From the NCBI RefSeq assembly GCF_013407955.1, contig NZ_JACCBU010000001.1, positions 4,836,001 through 4,900,000 on the forward strand: a stretch of 64,000 nucleotides of DNA, given 5' to 3'. The stretch comes from Microlunatus parietis. Its GTDB lineage: Bacteria; Actinomycetota; Actinomycetes; Propionibacteriales; Propionibacteriaceae. A program made the position numbers and the translations under genes. This document shows positions 51,472 to 60,346 of the stretch, piece by piece. Within the stretch, counting starts at the first letter, position 1. Each line of letters begins with the position of its first letter. The notes beneath the pieces are model-generated. The model did not search any database and had not been told where the DNA came from. It saw only the letters and a program-made list of their open reading frames with translations.

Positions 51472-52737
51472 CCCAGCTACCGGCGACGAATCATCGATCG
51501 CACCCTGGATGAGCTTCAGCCGCAGCTCCGCGCATTGTCGATCCATGGTCCCAAGGGCGTCGGCAAGACCGCGACCGCGTCGCAGCGGGCTGTGTCGGTG
51601 ATCGATCTGAGCCTGGAGCGGCAGCGCCAGATCGTGGCCGCCGATCCGTCCGTCCTGACCAGCATGCCGGGACCGGTGCTTGTCGACGAGTGGCAACGGC
51701 TTCCGGAGGTGTGGGATCACATTCGGCGCGCGGTCGACGACGGGTCGCCGGCCGGTCACTTCATCATCGCCGGTAGCTCCGCGCCTCGCGGCGCGGTCAT
51801 CCATTCAGGTGCCGGGCGGATCGTACCGATGCGCATGCGACCGCTGAGCCTGGCTGAACGGGAGATCGAGAATCCGACGGTCAGCCTGGCCGACCTCCTT
51901 GGGGGCAATTCGGACGTTGGCGGAACCACTCGGCTTCGTGTGACGGCGTACGTCGAAGAGATCGTCGCCTCGGGCTTCCCCGCGATTCGACCGGTCGCGG
52001 CACGCGCCCGGCGTGCAGAACTGGATGCGTACCTCGAAAACGTCGTGCATCGCGAGTTCCCTGAACAGGGTTATCCCGTCCGCAAGCCGGAGGTGCTGAG
52101 GTCTTGGCTGGCGGCCTATGCGGCGGCGACCTCCACGACGACGACGTACACGAAGATCCTGGACGCAGCGACACCTGGTCTGCCGAACAAGCCGGCCAAG
52201 GAAACCACGATGGCCTATCGCGATGCGTTGTCGTCCCTCTGGCTGCTCGATCCGATACCTCCTTGGATACCGAGCCGCAATCATCTTGATCGCCTTATGC
52301 AGTCGCCGAAGCACCAACTCGCGGATCCGTCGCTCGCGGCGCGTTTGCTCGGGCTCGACGGACCTGCTCTGCTCCGCGCGGAGCAAGGTCGCGCCCAGTT
52401 GTCTGAGGGAACCATCCTCGGCGCGCTCTTCGAACACCTCGCGGCACTCTCCGTCCATACCTACGCGGAGGCTGCCGAGGCGCGCGTCGCACACCTGAGG
52501 ACACGCAATGGTGATCACGAGGTGGGTCTGATCGTTCAACGGTCCGATGGCCGGATCCTTGCGATCGAGGTCAAGCTGGCCGACCGGGTCGTCGACGACG
52601 ATGTCAAGCATCTGCGCTGGCTCCGGGATCAGATCGGAAGCGACTTGATCGACGCTCTCGTTCTTTACGCCGGTGAGCACGCCTACCGTCGGCGCGATGG
52701 TGTAGCGGCCGTTCCGCTCGGCCTGCTCGGCCCGTGA
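51469..52737 (+). CDS. AAA-type ATPase with DUF4143 domain
   Basis: A 422-residue protein: N-terminal ATPase with Walker A IHGPKGVGKTATA and Walker B VLVDEWQRL, the sensor SSAPRG, then a DUF4143 domain with a PD-(D/E)xK-like HEVGLIVQRSDGRILAIEVKLA near residue 355. Such proteins are widespread, often accessory, and of uncertain role; defence or toxin-related functions have been suggested for relatives. Codon use (many GAT/TCG/CAT and third-position A/T) is less GC-biased than neighbours, a sign of recent transfer. It is preceded by a 23-bp tandem repeat array and followed by an oppositely oriented exporter. Confidence 0.85.
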   Translation: MPSYRRRIIDRTLDELQPQLRALSIHGPKGVGKTATASQRAVSVIDLSLERQRQIVAADPSVLTSMPGPVLVDEWQRLPEVWDHIRRAVDDGSPAGHFIIAGSSAPRGAVIHSGAGRIVPMRMRPLSLAEREIENPTVSLADLLGGNSDVGGTTRLRVTAYVEEIVASGFPAIRPVAARARRAELDAYLENVVHREFPEQGYPVRKPEVLRSWLAAYAAATSTTTTYTKILDAATPGLPNKPAKETTMAYRDALSSLWLLDPIPPWIPSRNHLDRLMQSPKHQLADPSLAARLLGLDGPALLRAEQGRAQLSEGTILGALFEHLAALSVHTYAEAAEARVAHLRTRNGDHEVGLIVQRSDGRILAIEVKLADRVVDDDVKHLRWLRDQIGSDLIDALVLYAGEHAYRRRDGVAAVPLGLLGP

Positions 52738-52764
52738 CCATGATCGGTGCTCACGGGCCCATGA

Positions 52765-54552
52765 TCATTCCCCGGCATCGCGGTGCAGCGCGACCAGTTC
52801 CGGGACGCCGCGGCGCAACAGGTCGGCCGGGCTGCCGTCGGCGGTGACCCGCTGGTCGGCGATCACCACGACCCGGTCGGCGATCTCGACGGTGGAGAGC
52901 CGGTGCGCGATGACGATCGCCGTACGGCCGCGGAGCAGGTTGCGCAGCCCGGTCTGGATCGCCCGCTCGGTCGGGACGTCGAGCGCCGAGGTCGCCTCGT
53001 CCAAGATCAACACGGTCGGGTCGGCGAGCAGCGCCCGAGTGAAGGCCAGCAGCTGGCGCTGTCCTGCGGAGAGCCCGGTGCCACGCGCCTGGACCAGCGT
53101 GGCGTAACCGTCGGACAGCCGTTCGATGAAGGCGTCGGCGCCGACAGACCGGGCGGCGGCGACGAGGTCGTCATCCGTGGCGTCCGGGCGGCCGAACCGA
53201 AGGTTGTCGGCGATGGTGCCGGCGAACAGCTGGGTCTCCTGGGTGATCAGGTTCACCGACCGGCGGAGCTCTGCGTCAGCGACCTGGCGAAGATCAACTC
53301 CGTCCAGGATGACCTGGCCGGCATTCGGATCGTGCAGCCTCGCGATCAGCTTGGCGATCGTCGACTTGCCGGCCCCGGTGGCGCCGAGCATCGCGGTGGT
53401 GCTGCCGGCCGGAAGGTCGAGCTCAAGCCCGTTCAGGACCGGCACCGTACGTCCGGAGCCGGGGTAGCCGAACCGGACGGCTCGAAGCTCGACCCGGCCG
53501 TGGACCGGTCGCGGCAGCGGAATCGGTTGTTCCGGCTCCGGCACGTCGTCGGGGGCGTTGATCACCGCAGCGACCCGTTCCAGCCCGGCGATCGCCGACT
53601 GCAAGGCGTCGACGAAGCCGGTCAGGCTGAGCACCGGGCCGAACAGTTGGGCGACATACAGGATGAACGCGGCGAGGATGCCGATCTGCAGGCTGTGGTC
53701 GGCCACCCGGAAGCCGCCGGCGACCAGGAGCACGGCGGTGGTGAGTCCGAAGATCAACTCCATCGCCGGGAAGTAGACGGTGCCGAGCCGGACTTGTCGC
53801 TCGCCGACGGCCCGGCTCTGATCGGACAACGCGGTGTAGGCGGCGGCTGCCTGGGGCTCCCGGGTGTAGGCCTGCACCGCATGGATGCCGTCCAGGGTCT
53901 CCACGACGTGTCCGGTCAACGCCGCGGCGGCCGCCTGTTGATCACGGTAGGCAGCCGCCGACCGGAGTGAGTACCACGCGGTCAGGACGGCGAGCGGGAC
54001 CAGGGCCAGCACGGTGACCAGCGCCAGCAGCGGGTCCAGCACGATCATCACGACCATGATCACGATCACGGTGAGCACGGCCTGCAGCAGCCCGGTCAGC
54101 GCGGTCCCGAAGAGGGCGTCGACGGTCGCGATGTCCGAGGTGAGCCGGGCCGTCACCTGGCCGACGCCGAGTCGATCATGAAAGGCGACCGAGTGTCGTT
54201 GCAGCCGGTCGAACACCCGGGTCCGCAGCGCCAACAGCACCTCTTGGCCGAGCACGCCCGCGCGATTGATCCAGAGCCGGTTCAGCAGGCCGGACAGGAC
54301 GGCGGAGCCGGCCAGCGCGGCGACCACCCCGATCACCGGGGCGATCCGGCCGGCCAGTCCCTCGCTCAGCCCGACATCGATGGCCACGCCGACCAGCCAG
54401 GGTCCGGTGACGGACACGGCCGTCTGCAGGACCGCCAGCACCAGCAGCACTGACAGCGCCGAGCGGTGCGGTTGCAACAGATCACCGAGCAGCGCAACCG
54501 CCGGCGCGGCACCGGGGCGCCGCCGTACGGAATCGAGAGCGGACTCAGCCAT
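52765..54552 (-). CDS. ABC exporter half-transporter (membrane plus ATPase), second gene
   Basis: A 595-residue exporter half with six membrane spans, then an ATPase domain with Walker A GATGAGKSTIAK, signature GLSAGQRQLLAFTRALL and Walker B VLILDEATSALD. ATG 54552 is preferred over GTG 54561 on ribosome-site spacing (GGAGG nine bases upstream). It overlaps the previous gene by 8 bp. With the 54545-56287 protein it probably forms a heterodimeric multidrug exporter. Controlled by the TetR gene beyond the first member. Confidence 0.93.
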   Translation of the reverse strand: MAESALDSVRRRPGAAPAVALLGDLLQPHRSALSVLLVLAVLQTAVSVTGPWLVGVAIDVGLSEGLAGRIAPVIGVVAALAGSAVLSGLLNRLWINRAGVLGQEVLLALRTRVFDRLQRHSVAFHDRLGVGQVTARLTSDIATVDALFGTALTGLLQAVLTVIVIMVVMIVLDPLLALVTVLALVPLAVLTAWYSLRSAAAYRDQQAAAAALTGHVVETLDGIHAVQAYTREPQAAAAYTALSDQSRAVGERQVRLGTVYFPAMELIFGLTTAVLLVAGGFRVADHSLQIGILAAFILYVAQLFGPVLSLTGFVDALQSAIAGLERVAAVINAPDDVPEPEQPIPLPRPVHGRVELRAVRFGYPGSGRTVPVLNGLELDLPAGSTTAMLGATGAGKSTIAKLIARLHDPNAGQVILDGVDLRQVADAELRRSVNLITQETQLFAGTIADNLRFGRPDATDDDLVAAARSVGADAFIERLSDGYATLVQARGTGLSAGQRQLLAFTRALLADPTVLILDEATSALDVPTERAIQTGLRNLLRGRTAIVIAHRLSTVEIADRVVVIADQRVTADGSPADLLRRGVPELVALHRDAGE

Positions 54553-56287
54553 CGTGGCCACCCTCCGGACCGGGATGGCCCAGCATCAGGGACCGGTACG
54601 CCGGGCTTCGCCGGACCAGGTCGGCATGGGTTCCGACGTCGACGATCCGGCCGGCGTCGAGCACCGCGATCCGGTCCGCCAATCTCGCGGTGGACAACCG
54701 GCGAGCCACGATGATCACGGTCGCCCGGTCCAGGACCGGCCGCAGCCGCTGCTCGATCGCCGCCTCCGTCCGGACATCGAGGGCGGAGATCGGATCGTCC
54801 AGCACCAGGACCGCGGGTTGTCCGATCACCGCACGGGCCAGCGCGAGCCGTTGTCGTTGGCCGCCCGAAAGCGAGAGCCCCTGCTCCTCGACCGCGCTGT
54901 CCAGCCCGTCCGGCAACCGGTGCACGAAATCGGCCCGGGTCAGCTCCAGGATCCGGTGCAGTTCGGCCTCGCCGATCGCCGGGCGACCCGCCGTGAGGTT
55001 CTCCCGTACGGATCCCGAGAACAGCACCGCATCCTCGAACGCGACACCGATCCGCTCCCGCAACTCGGCGAGCCGGAGCCGGGTCACGTCGATGCCCCCG
55101 ACCGACACCCGGCCAGACACCGGATCGGCCAGCCGCGGCACCAGCGCGGCGAGCCGGGACTTGCCCGAACCGGTGGCGCCGACGAGCGCGACGGTCTCAC
55201 CCGGTCCGACCTCGAGGTCGATCCGTGAGTCCGGCCGGTCCTCGTCCAGGACCACGCCGTCGAACCGTACGGCGAGACTTCCGGCGGGCAACGGCTGCGG
55301 ATCACGCGGCTCCCGCAGCGCGGGTTCGGTGTCCAGCAACTCCAGCACCCGACGCGTCGCCGCCGAGGCCAGCTGGGTCTGGGCCAGCAGTCCGCCGGCC
55401 ACCATCACGGGCCGGGTCAGCCGGAAGTAGAAGGCCGTGAACGCCACGAAGCCGCCGACGCTGAGTGCTCCGGTCGTGACGGCTGCGATGCCGCCCGCGA
55501 CGACGCCGGCCAGCACCAGGATCGGGTACGCGACCAGCACGGAGTCGAACGACGCGAACAGGCGCATCAGGCTCAGCTCGGCGTCCCGCAGCCCGTGCGC
55601 CCCGGCCAGGAACCGGTCGAGCATCAGCTGCCGCCGCCCGTACAGCTTGATCGCCCGGATCCCGCGGATCGACTCGGACGCCGCGGTGGTCAGCCGGTCG
55701 GTCCGGCTGCCGGCCTCGACGGCGAGCTTCTCGTACCGATGGGCGAACGTCCGGCTCACCGCCACCATTGGGATCATCGCGACGAGGACCAGTGCCCCCA
55801 TCGCCGGGTTCAGCACCAGCAGCATGGCGGTGACGAACACCAGCGTGAACATCGTCGAGATCAGGTACGGCAGCACGAAGCTGAAGAACGAGCCCACCGT
55901 GTGCAGGTCGCCGGTCGTCCGGGCGACGACGTGCCCCGAGCCGGACCGGGCGTGCTGCTCCGGGTCCCAGCGCAGCGACTGGCCGTAGCACGCGACCCGG
56001 AGATCGTGCTCCAGGCGGACCGAGGCCAGCATCGCGCGGCGGCGGAGCACGTACATCACCGTCTGGACGACGCCCAGGGCGAGCATCGCGGCCCCGTATC
56101 CCCAGATGCCGGCCGGATCCCCGTGCAGGATCGGGCCGTCGATCATGGCGGCGATCAGCAACGGCTGCGACATCTGCGCGCCGAGGGCCAGCACGTCGGT
56201 GATGATCATGATCACCACGTCGCGTCGGTACGGCCTCGCCCAGGGCAGGATCCGGCGCAGCGGTCCGCGCCGATCCCGCTTGCTCAT
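54545..56287 (-). CDS. ABC exporter half-transporter (membrane plus ATPase), first gene
   Basis: A 580-residue exporter half. Six spans (first YRRDVVIMIITDVLALG) are followed by an ATPase with Walker A GATGSGKSRLA, signature LSLSGGQRQRLALARAV and Walker B VLVLDDPISALD. In Walker B the catalytic Glu is replaced by Asp (LDDP), as in the degenerate site of heterodimeric exporters such as TM287/288 or BmrCD, while the partner gene has the full DEATSALD. The start ATG 56287 lies 8 bp from a perfect palindrome that should bind the divergent TetR protein. Confidence 0.93.
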   Translation of the reverse strand: MSKRDRRGPLRRILPWARPYRRDVVIMIITDVLALGAQMSQPLLIAAMIDGPILHGDPAGIWGYGAAMLALGVVQTVMYVLRRRAMLASVRLEHDLRVACYGQSLRWDPEQHARSGSGHVVARTTGDLHTVGSFFSFVLPYLISTMFTLVFVTAMLLVLNPAMGALVLVAMIPMVAVSRTFAHRYEKLAVEAGSRTDRLTTAASESIRGIRAIKLYGRRQLMLDRFLAGAHGLRDAELSLMRLFASFDSVLVAYPILVLAGVVAGGIAAVTTGALSVGGFVAFTAFYFRLTRPVMVAGGLLAQTQLASAATRRVLELLDTEPALREPRDPQPLPAGSLAVRFDGVVLDEDRPDSRIDLEVGPGETVALVGATGSGKSRLAALVPRLADPVSGRVSVGGIDVTRLRLAELRERIGVAFEDAVLFSGSVRENLTAGRPAIGEAELHRILELTRADFVHRLPDGLDSAVEEQGLSLSGGQRQRLALARAVIGQPAVLVLDDPISALDVRTEAAIEQRLRPVLDRATVIIVARRLSTARLADRIAVLDAGRIVDVGTHADLVRRSPAYRSLMLGHPGPEGGHDG

Positions 56288-56295
56288 GGCTCGGG

Positions 56296-56312
56296 AGTGT
56301 ACTAAGTACACT
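56296..56312. promoter_or_regulatory. TetR operator, perfect palindrome
   Basis: AGTGTACT-A-AGTACACT, 8-bp arms around one base, in the 31-bp gap between the divergent exporter gene (start 56287) and TetR gene (start 56319). The repressor bound here would block both promoters. A TACTAAGTA stretch inside it may be part of a -10 box. Confidence 0.75.
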
Positions 56313-56318
56313 TCTGCT

Positions 56319-56915
56319 GTGGGTAGCCGATTTTCCGAGATCGTCCGGGCCGGGCTCGCGGTCGCCGGCCGGGACGGGCTCAGTGCCGTTTCGATGCGCG
56401 CCGTCGCCGCGGAGGTCGGCTTCACCACCATGGCCCTGTATCGGCACCTGCCGAGCAAGGAGGCACTGCTCGACGGGATGGTCGGCGCCCTGCTCGGCGA
56501 GCTCGACCTGCCCGACCCGGCCGATCCCTGGCCGGCCCGGCTCCGGCACGTCGCGCTCGAACTCCTGGCCCTCGGCCGCCGCTATCCGACCGTGATGCCG
56601 CTGCTCCTGACCCGCCCCTATGTCGCGCCGGAGGCCGTCCGGGTGGTCCGGGTGATGTACGGCATTCTCGACGACGCTGGAGTGTCCACGGCCGAGCTGT
56701 ACCGGGTCGAGCGGTTGATCAGCACCCACCTGCTCGGCTACTGCGTTTCCGTTGCCAACAAGGCCTTCTGGGTCACCGAGCCGGACACGCTGGAGGTCGA
56801 CACGGTTCCCGTCGCGCCGCCGGATGCAGCCGTCGCCGGCGATCGCTGGCGGGCCGAGCTCGAGCGCAATCTCGGCTCGCTCGGCCGGTTGATCATGGCC
56901 GAACGGGCGACCTAG
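56319..56915 (+). CDS. TetR-family transcriptional regulator
   Basis: A 198-residue TetR repressor. The helix-turn-helix is MRAVAAEVGFTTMALYRHLPSKEALLDGM near residue 25; the ligand domain includes TRPYVAPEAVRVVRVMYGIL. GTG 56319 is the start, only 6 bp past the palindromic operator, so the transcript is nearly leaderless. It most likely represses itself and the divergent ABC exporter until a toxic ligand binds. Similar TetR_C-type proteins govern multidrug exporters. Confidence 0.9.
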   Translation: MGSRFSEIVRAGLAVAGRDGLSAVSMRAVAAEVGFTTMALYRHLPSKEALLDGMVGALLGELDLPDPADPWPARLRHVALELLALGRRYPTVMPLLLTRPYVAPEAVRVVRVMYGILDDAGVSTAELYRVERLISTHLLGYCVSVANKAFWVTEPDTLEVDTVPVAPPDAAVAGDRWRAELERNLGSLGRLIMAERAT

Positions 56916-57241
56916 CCCGCTCGGCCGGAAACCCGACCGGGCCCTCGGCCGATTCTCGGTAACCGTCCGCCCGCGCACCCAGCGGATAACCCGCTCCGCA
57001 GGGCGGAAGTCGATGAACTCCGCGGAAAGCGCCTGCAGGTGTCAATACATTCCCTTACCCAAAGAATCTGTGGTTCCCCGGTATTCCGCAGGGACTCGCT
57101 CAGGAGTTCTTGAAGTTCATTGCTCCCGAGTTACGGCCTGCGAAATGGTGAGTTCCGGGCCGATAAGAACGGTCGGAATTCGAGATCAGACCCGGCGGTA
57201 TCCGCCGGATGCGGGGGTCTTGGGGGAGGGGTACGTTTTTC
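56916..57241 (+). other. Non-coding 326-bp leader region before the subtilase gene
   Basis: No convincing gene is seen. The stretch is lower in GC than its surroundings, especially around 57040-57180. It holds GCGGATAACC at 56982-56991, whose complement is identical to the first GGTTATCCGC half-site of the response-regulator region at 42909, and a strong ribosome site (GGGGGAGGGG at 57223-57232) before the subtilase ATG. The length suggests a long 5' untranslated leader, perhaps structured; I recognise no known riboswitch class. Confidence 0.5.
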
Positions 57242-58396
57242 ATGCGCAGGTTCTTGAAAGGTTTCGCCGCATTCGCGGCGATCGTCCTGCTCTCGTGCGC
57301 GGCGGCAGCGCCGGCCGCGGCGGAGCAGCCGGAGGACAACCGGCTCGGCCGCTACATCGTCGTCCTCGACGAGAGGGCCGACCTGCTCGGGTCGACCTTG
57401 CGCCGGCTGCAGTCGATGACCGGGCTGAAGATCGGTCACGTGTACGACAAGGGTCTGCGGGGCTACAGCGCGACGATGCCGAAGGGGCTGGTCAAGAAGC
57501 TGTTGGCCGATCCGCAGGTGAAGTACGTCGAGCCGGACCAGAAGGGCACCGGGAACGGGCAGTTCTTCCCCTGGGGCATCAACCGGGTGCAGGCCGATCT
57601 GAGCTATACCAAGGCCGGCAACGGATCCGGAACGGTGACCGGCGTGAATGCGTACGTGATCGATTCCGGGGTCGCCCCGCACCCCGATCTCAATGTGGTG
57701 AAACGGCTCAATTTCACCGAGGAGCCGGACACCGACTGCCACGGCCACGGCACCCATATCTCGGGCACGATCGCCGCCCGGGACAACACCTCCGGCGTTG
57801 TCGGCGTCGCGCCGGGCATTCCGATCACGTCGCTGAAGGTGCTCGACTGCGAGACCCACGGCTGGTATTCCGACATGATCGCGGCGATCAACTGGATCAC
57901 GGCGAACGCCAAGAAGCCCGCCGTGGCGAACATGAGCATCGGCGGCAACCCGAGCAAGGCGCTCGACGACGCGATCCGCCGGTCGGCCGCCTCCGGTGTC
58001 GTGTACGGGCTCTCCGCGGGCAACAAGAGCAAGTCGGCCTGTGAGCAGTCGCCGGCCCGGGCCGGCGCCGGTACCAACAACGGCATCATCACCGTCGCCG
58101 CGATCGGCTCCGGCGACCGGGAGGCGTCGTTCTCGAACTACGGCCCGTGCGTCGACCTCTGGGCGCCGGGTGTCGACATCAAGTCGACCGGCAACAGCGG
58201 CGGCATCGGCCCGATGTCCGGTACGTCGATGGCGGCACCACACGTCACCGGCGCCGCGGCGCTCTATCTGTCGCGGCACCGGACGGTGACCCCGTCCTCG
58301 GTCGAGTCCTGGCTGAAGAGGGCGGCCGTCTCGCCGGGGACGAAGAGCAAGGACGGACGCACGATCCGGCTGGTCTGCGTCAAGGCCGTGACCTGA
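57242..58396 (+). CDS. Exported subtilisin-like serine protease (S8)
   Basis: A 384-residue protein with a signal peptide (MRRFLKGFAAFAAIVLLS, cleavage near AAAEQ), a short inhibitor I9 propeptide (RYIVVLDERADLLGS to LADPQVKYVEPDQ), and a complete subtilase domain. The triad is D141 in VIDSGVAPHPDL, H169 in HGHGTHISG and S329 in GTSMAAPHVTGAAAL, with the oxyanion Asn in YGLSAGNKSK. It should be an active secreted endopeptidase. There is no wall anchor or C-terminal domain. The last 17 bp overlap the 3' end of the convergent MFS gene. Confidence 0.93.
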   Translation: MRRFLKGFAAFAAIVLLSCAAAAPAAAEQPEDNRLGRYIVVLDERADLLGSTLRRLQSMTGLKIGHVYDKGLRGYSATMPKGLVKKLLADPQVKYVEPDQKGTGNGQFFPWGINRVQADLSYTKAGNGSGTVTGVNAYVIDSGVAPHPDLNVVKRLNFTEEPDTDCHGHGTHISGTIAARDNTSGVVGVAPGIPITSLKVLDCETHGWYSDMIAAINWITANAKKPAVANMSIGGNPSKALDDAIRRSAASGVVYGLSAGNKSKSACEQSPARAGAGTNNGIITVAAIGSGDREASFSNYGPCVDLWAPGVDIKSTGNSGGIGPMSGTSMAAPHVTGAAALYLSRHRTVTPSSVESWLKRAAVSPGTKSKDGRTIRLVCVKAVT

Positions 58397-59777
58397 GCGT
58401 CCCGGCCGCGATCACGAGCGCGATCAGGGTGACCGCGGTGAGTACGAGGAACAGGTCGGAGTAGGCGGGCGCCTCGAGGGCGTACCAGGGGAGCACGGGG
58501 CCGGTGCCGTGCCGCGCGTCGAGGAGGACGCCGGCCAGCGCCGGCCCCGTCCCGGCGCCGAGGAACTGGGCGCCCTGGAAGATGCCGAGGCCCGCGCCGG
58601 CAAGTTCAGGTGGTTGCGACTCGGCTGCGACCGCGGTGACGTTGGTGATCACGAACGCGAAGCCGGCGCCGAGGCCGGTCACCGCGACCGCGACCAGGAC
58701 CGGCGACGCTCCGGCGCCGAACGCCAGGGTCAGCGTCGCCGCCGCGATCATGATCAAGCCTCCGAGGACCGGCGGCCGCGGGCCGTACCGTCCCATCAGC
58801 CGGCCGGCGACCGGTGAGAGCACGCCCAGGGCGATGCCACCGGGGATCATGATCACGCTGGCCAGGCCCGGCGTCAGGGCGTTCTCCTCGATGATCATGG
58901 TCGGCACGAAGACCAGCGTGGCCAGGTTGACCGCCATCGCCAGCAGTACGGTGAGCGTTGCGGCGGTGAAGGCGCGGTGCGCGAACAGTCCGGGCGTCAC
59001 GAACGGGTGGGCGGCGGTCCGCAGACGCCAGACGAACAGCACGGCCAGCACCGGCGCCGCGATGATCAACGGCCAGCTGGCCGGCGACCCGAACCCGTTG
59101 GTCTGGCCCTGGGTGACGCCGAGCAGCAGCGCGCCGATGCTCGACCCGAGCAGGAGCCCGCCCGCCACGTCGATCGGGCGGCGGTCCGCACCCGGCGTCG
59201 CCGGCAGGCCCTGAAGCACGCCGGGCAGCAGCACCAGCGCCAGCCCGGCCGTGGTCCAGAACAGCCCTCGCCAACCGATCAGCTGGCCGATGACGCCGCC
59301 GAAGGCCGGGCCGAGCGCTGCTCCGGTGCCGCCCACCGCCCCCAGCAGGCCGAAACCGACGGCGCGCCGGTCCGGCGGCAGCAGGCGCATCACGGCGACC
59401 ACCGAGAGGACCGGGATCGCGGCCGCCCCGGCACCCATGATCACCCGGCCGATCACGATCGGCACGAAGCCGGGCGCGAGGGCGGCGACGACACTGCCGC
59501 CGGCGAACACGAGCAAGGTGCCGACGTACAGGCTGCGCAGGCTGAACCGGTCGGCAACCCTTCCGTAGAAGGGGATGCCGATCGAGAAGGTGAGCAGGAA
59601 GCCGGTCACCAGCCAGGCCAGCTCGGCCTTGGCGACGCCGTACGCGCTGCCGATCATCGGCAGCACCAGGGTGACCATGTCGCTGCTGATCACCACCAGC
59701 AGCATGGCGGGCCCGACGATCGCGAGCACGCCCGCCGTGGTGCGCGGGCGGACGGTTCGGGTTTGGTCGACCGGCAT
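58380..59777 (-). CDS. MFS drug exporter, DHA2-like
   Basis: A 465-residue protein with 12 to 14 spans, loops GRVADRFSLRSLYVG after span 2 and GRLMGRYGPRPPVLGG in the second half, and a WLVTGFLLTFSIGIP start to span 2, as in EmrB/QacA relatives. ATG 59777 has AAAGGA upstream. A perfect 27-bp palindrome at 59796-59822 covers its promoter region, and the Rrf2 gene lies immediately upstream on the same strand, so it is probably repressed by that protein. Substrate unknown. It overlaps the subtilase gene end by 17 bp (tail to tail). Confidence 0.9.
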   Translation of the reverse strand: MPVDQTRTVRPRTTAGVLAIVGPAMLLVVISSDMVTLVLPMIGSAYGVAKAELAWLVTGFLLTFSIGIPFYGRVADRFSLRSLYVGTLLVFAGGSVVAALAPGFVPIVIGRVIMGAGAAAIPVLSVVAVMRLLPPDRRAVGFGLLGAVGGTGAALGPAFGGVIGQLIGWRGLFWTTAGLALVLLPGVLQGLPATPGADRRPIDVAGGLLLGSSIGALLLGVTQGQTNGFGSPASWPLIIAAPVLAVLFVWRLRTAAHPFVTPGLFAHRAFTAATLTVLLAMAVNLATLVFVPTMIIEENALTPGLASVIMIPGGIALGVLSPVAGRLMGRYGPRPPVLGGLIMIAAATLTLAFGAGASPVLVAVAVTGLGAGFAFVITNVTAVAAESQPPELAGAGLGIFQGAQFLGAGTGPALAGVLLDARHGTGPVLPWYALEAPAYSDLFLVLTAVTLIALVIAAGTLRSRP

Positions 59778-59795
59778 GGGGCGGAGTCCTTTCTG

Positions 59796-59822
59796 AAACT
59801 GTAACAAGAGTTGTTACAGTTT
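59796..59822. promoter_or_regulatory. Perfect 27-bp palindrome, probable Rrf2 operator for the MFS gene
   Basis: AAACTGTAACAA at 59796-59807 and its exact complement at 59811-59822 flank a GAG spacer, 18 bp upstream of the MFS start. The core TGTAACAA-3-TTGTTACA recurs, slightly changed, upstream of the Rrf2 gene at 60323-60346. This pairing makes the Rrf2 protein the obvious ligand. Confidence 0.8.
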
Positions 59823-59857
59823 GGGCATGATCAAGTGGTGAAGGGATGGTGGAACGG

Positions 59858-60301
59858 TCAGGCCTGCTCGGCTTCGGTTTCCAGGTCGAGGATGCTTCGG
59901 TGGATGGCGGCGATGCTGGTCCGGCTCAGCCGCCGCTGCAGGGCGGTCTCGGCCGCGCTGAATTCGCTGTGCAGCAGGGTGGTGATGTGCCGGCCGATCA
60001 CGCAGCCCGGGTTCGGCGGGTGTGTGTGTCCGGCCAGGACCGGGCCGGGCTCGACCGCGGCGTACGCGTCGTAGAGGCTGATCTGCCGGGCCGGACGGCT
60101 CAGCCGCCAGCCGCCGCCGTACCCCTCGGTCGACTCGACCAGACCGGCGGAGCGGAGTTGGCCGAGAATCCGCCGGACGGCCACCGGGTTGCCGTTCAGG
60201 CTGTCCGCGATCTCCGCCGAGGTGAGAAGTTGATCTTGTCCGTGCTGGGCGAGCTTGGTCAGCGTGTGGATCGCCACCGCCGTGCGACTGCTCAGGGTCA
60301 T
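59858..60301 (-). CDS. Rrf2-family transcriptional regulator
   Basis: A 147-residue Rrf2 protein: an N-terminal winged helix (SRTAVAIHTLTKLAQHG, then SAEIADSLNGNPVAVRRILGQLRSAGLVESTEGYGGGWRLSRP) and a short C-terminal region. Only one cysteine is visible (NPGCVIGRH), so it lacks the three-Cys iron-sulfur site of IscR and NsrR and may sense by another means. ATG 60301 follows AGGAGGT at ideal spacing. Two similar palindromes, one before this gene and one before the MFS exporter, indicate that it regulates both. The operator upstream of it overlaps the stop codon of the MerR gene. Confidence 0.88.
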   Translation of the reverse strand: MTLSSRTAVAIHTLTKLAQHGQDQLLTSAEIADSLNGNPVAVRRILGQLRSAGLVESTEGYGGGWRLSRPARQISLYDAYAAVEPGPVLAGHTHPPNPGCVIGRHITTLLHSEFSAAETALQRRLSRTSIAAIHRSILDLETEAEQA

Positions 60302-60322
60302 CGCCCACCTCCTTCTCGAGAT

Positions 60323-60346
60323 AACCGTAACAGAGGTTGTTACAGT
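60323..60346. promoter_or_regulatory. Rrf2 autoregulatory operator
   Basis: AACCGTAACA-GAG-G-TTGTTACAGT resembles the palindrome at 59796-59822, with most of the TGTAACA/TTGTTACA core kept. It lies 22 bp upstream of the Rrf2 start and includes the TAA stop codon of the MerR gene (60340-60342), so the operator sits partly inside the neighbouring gene. Confidence 0.65.
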
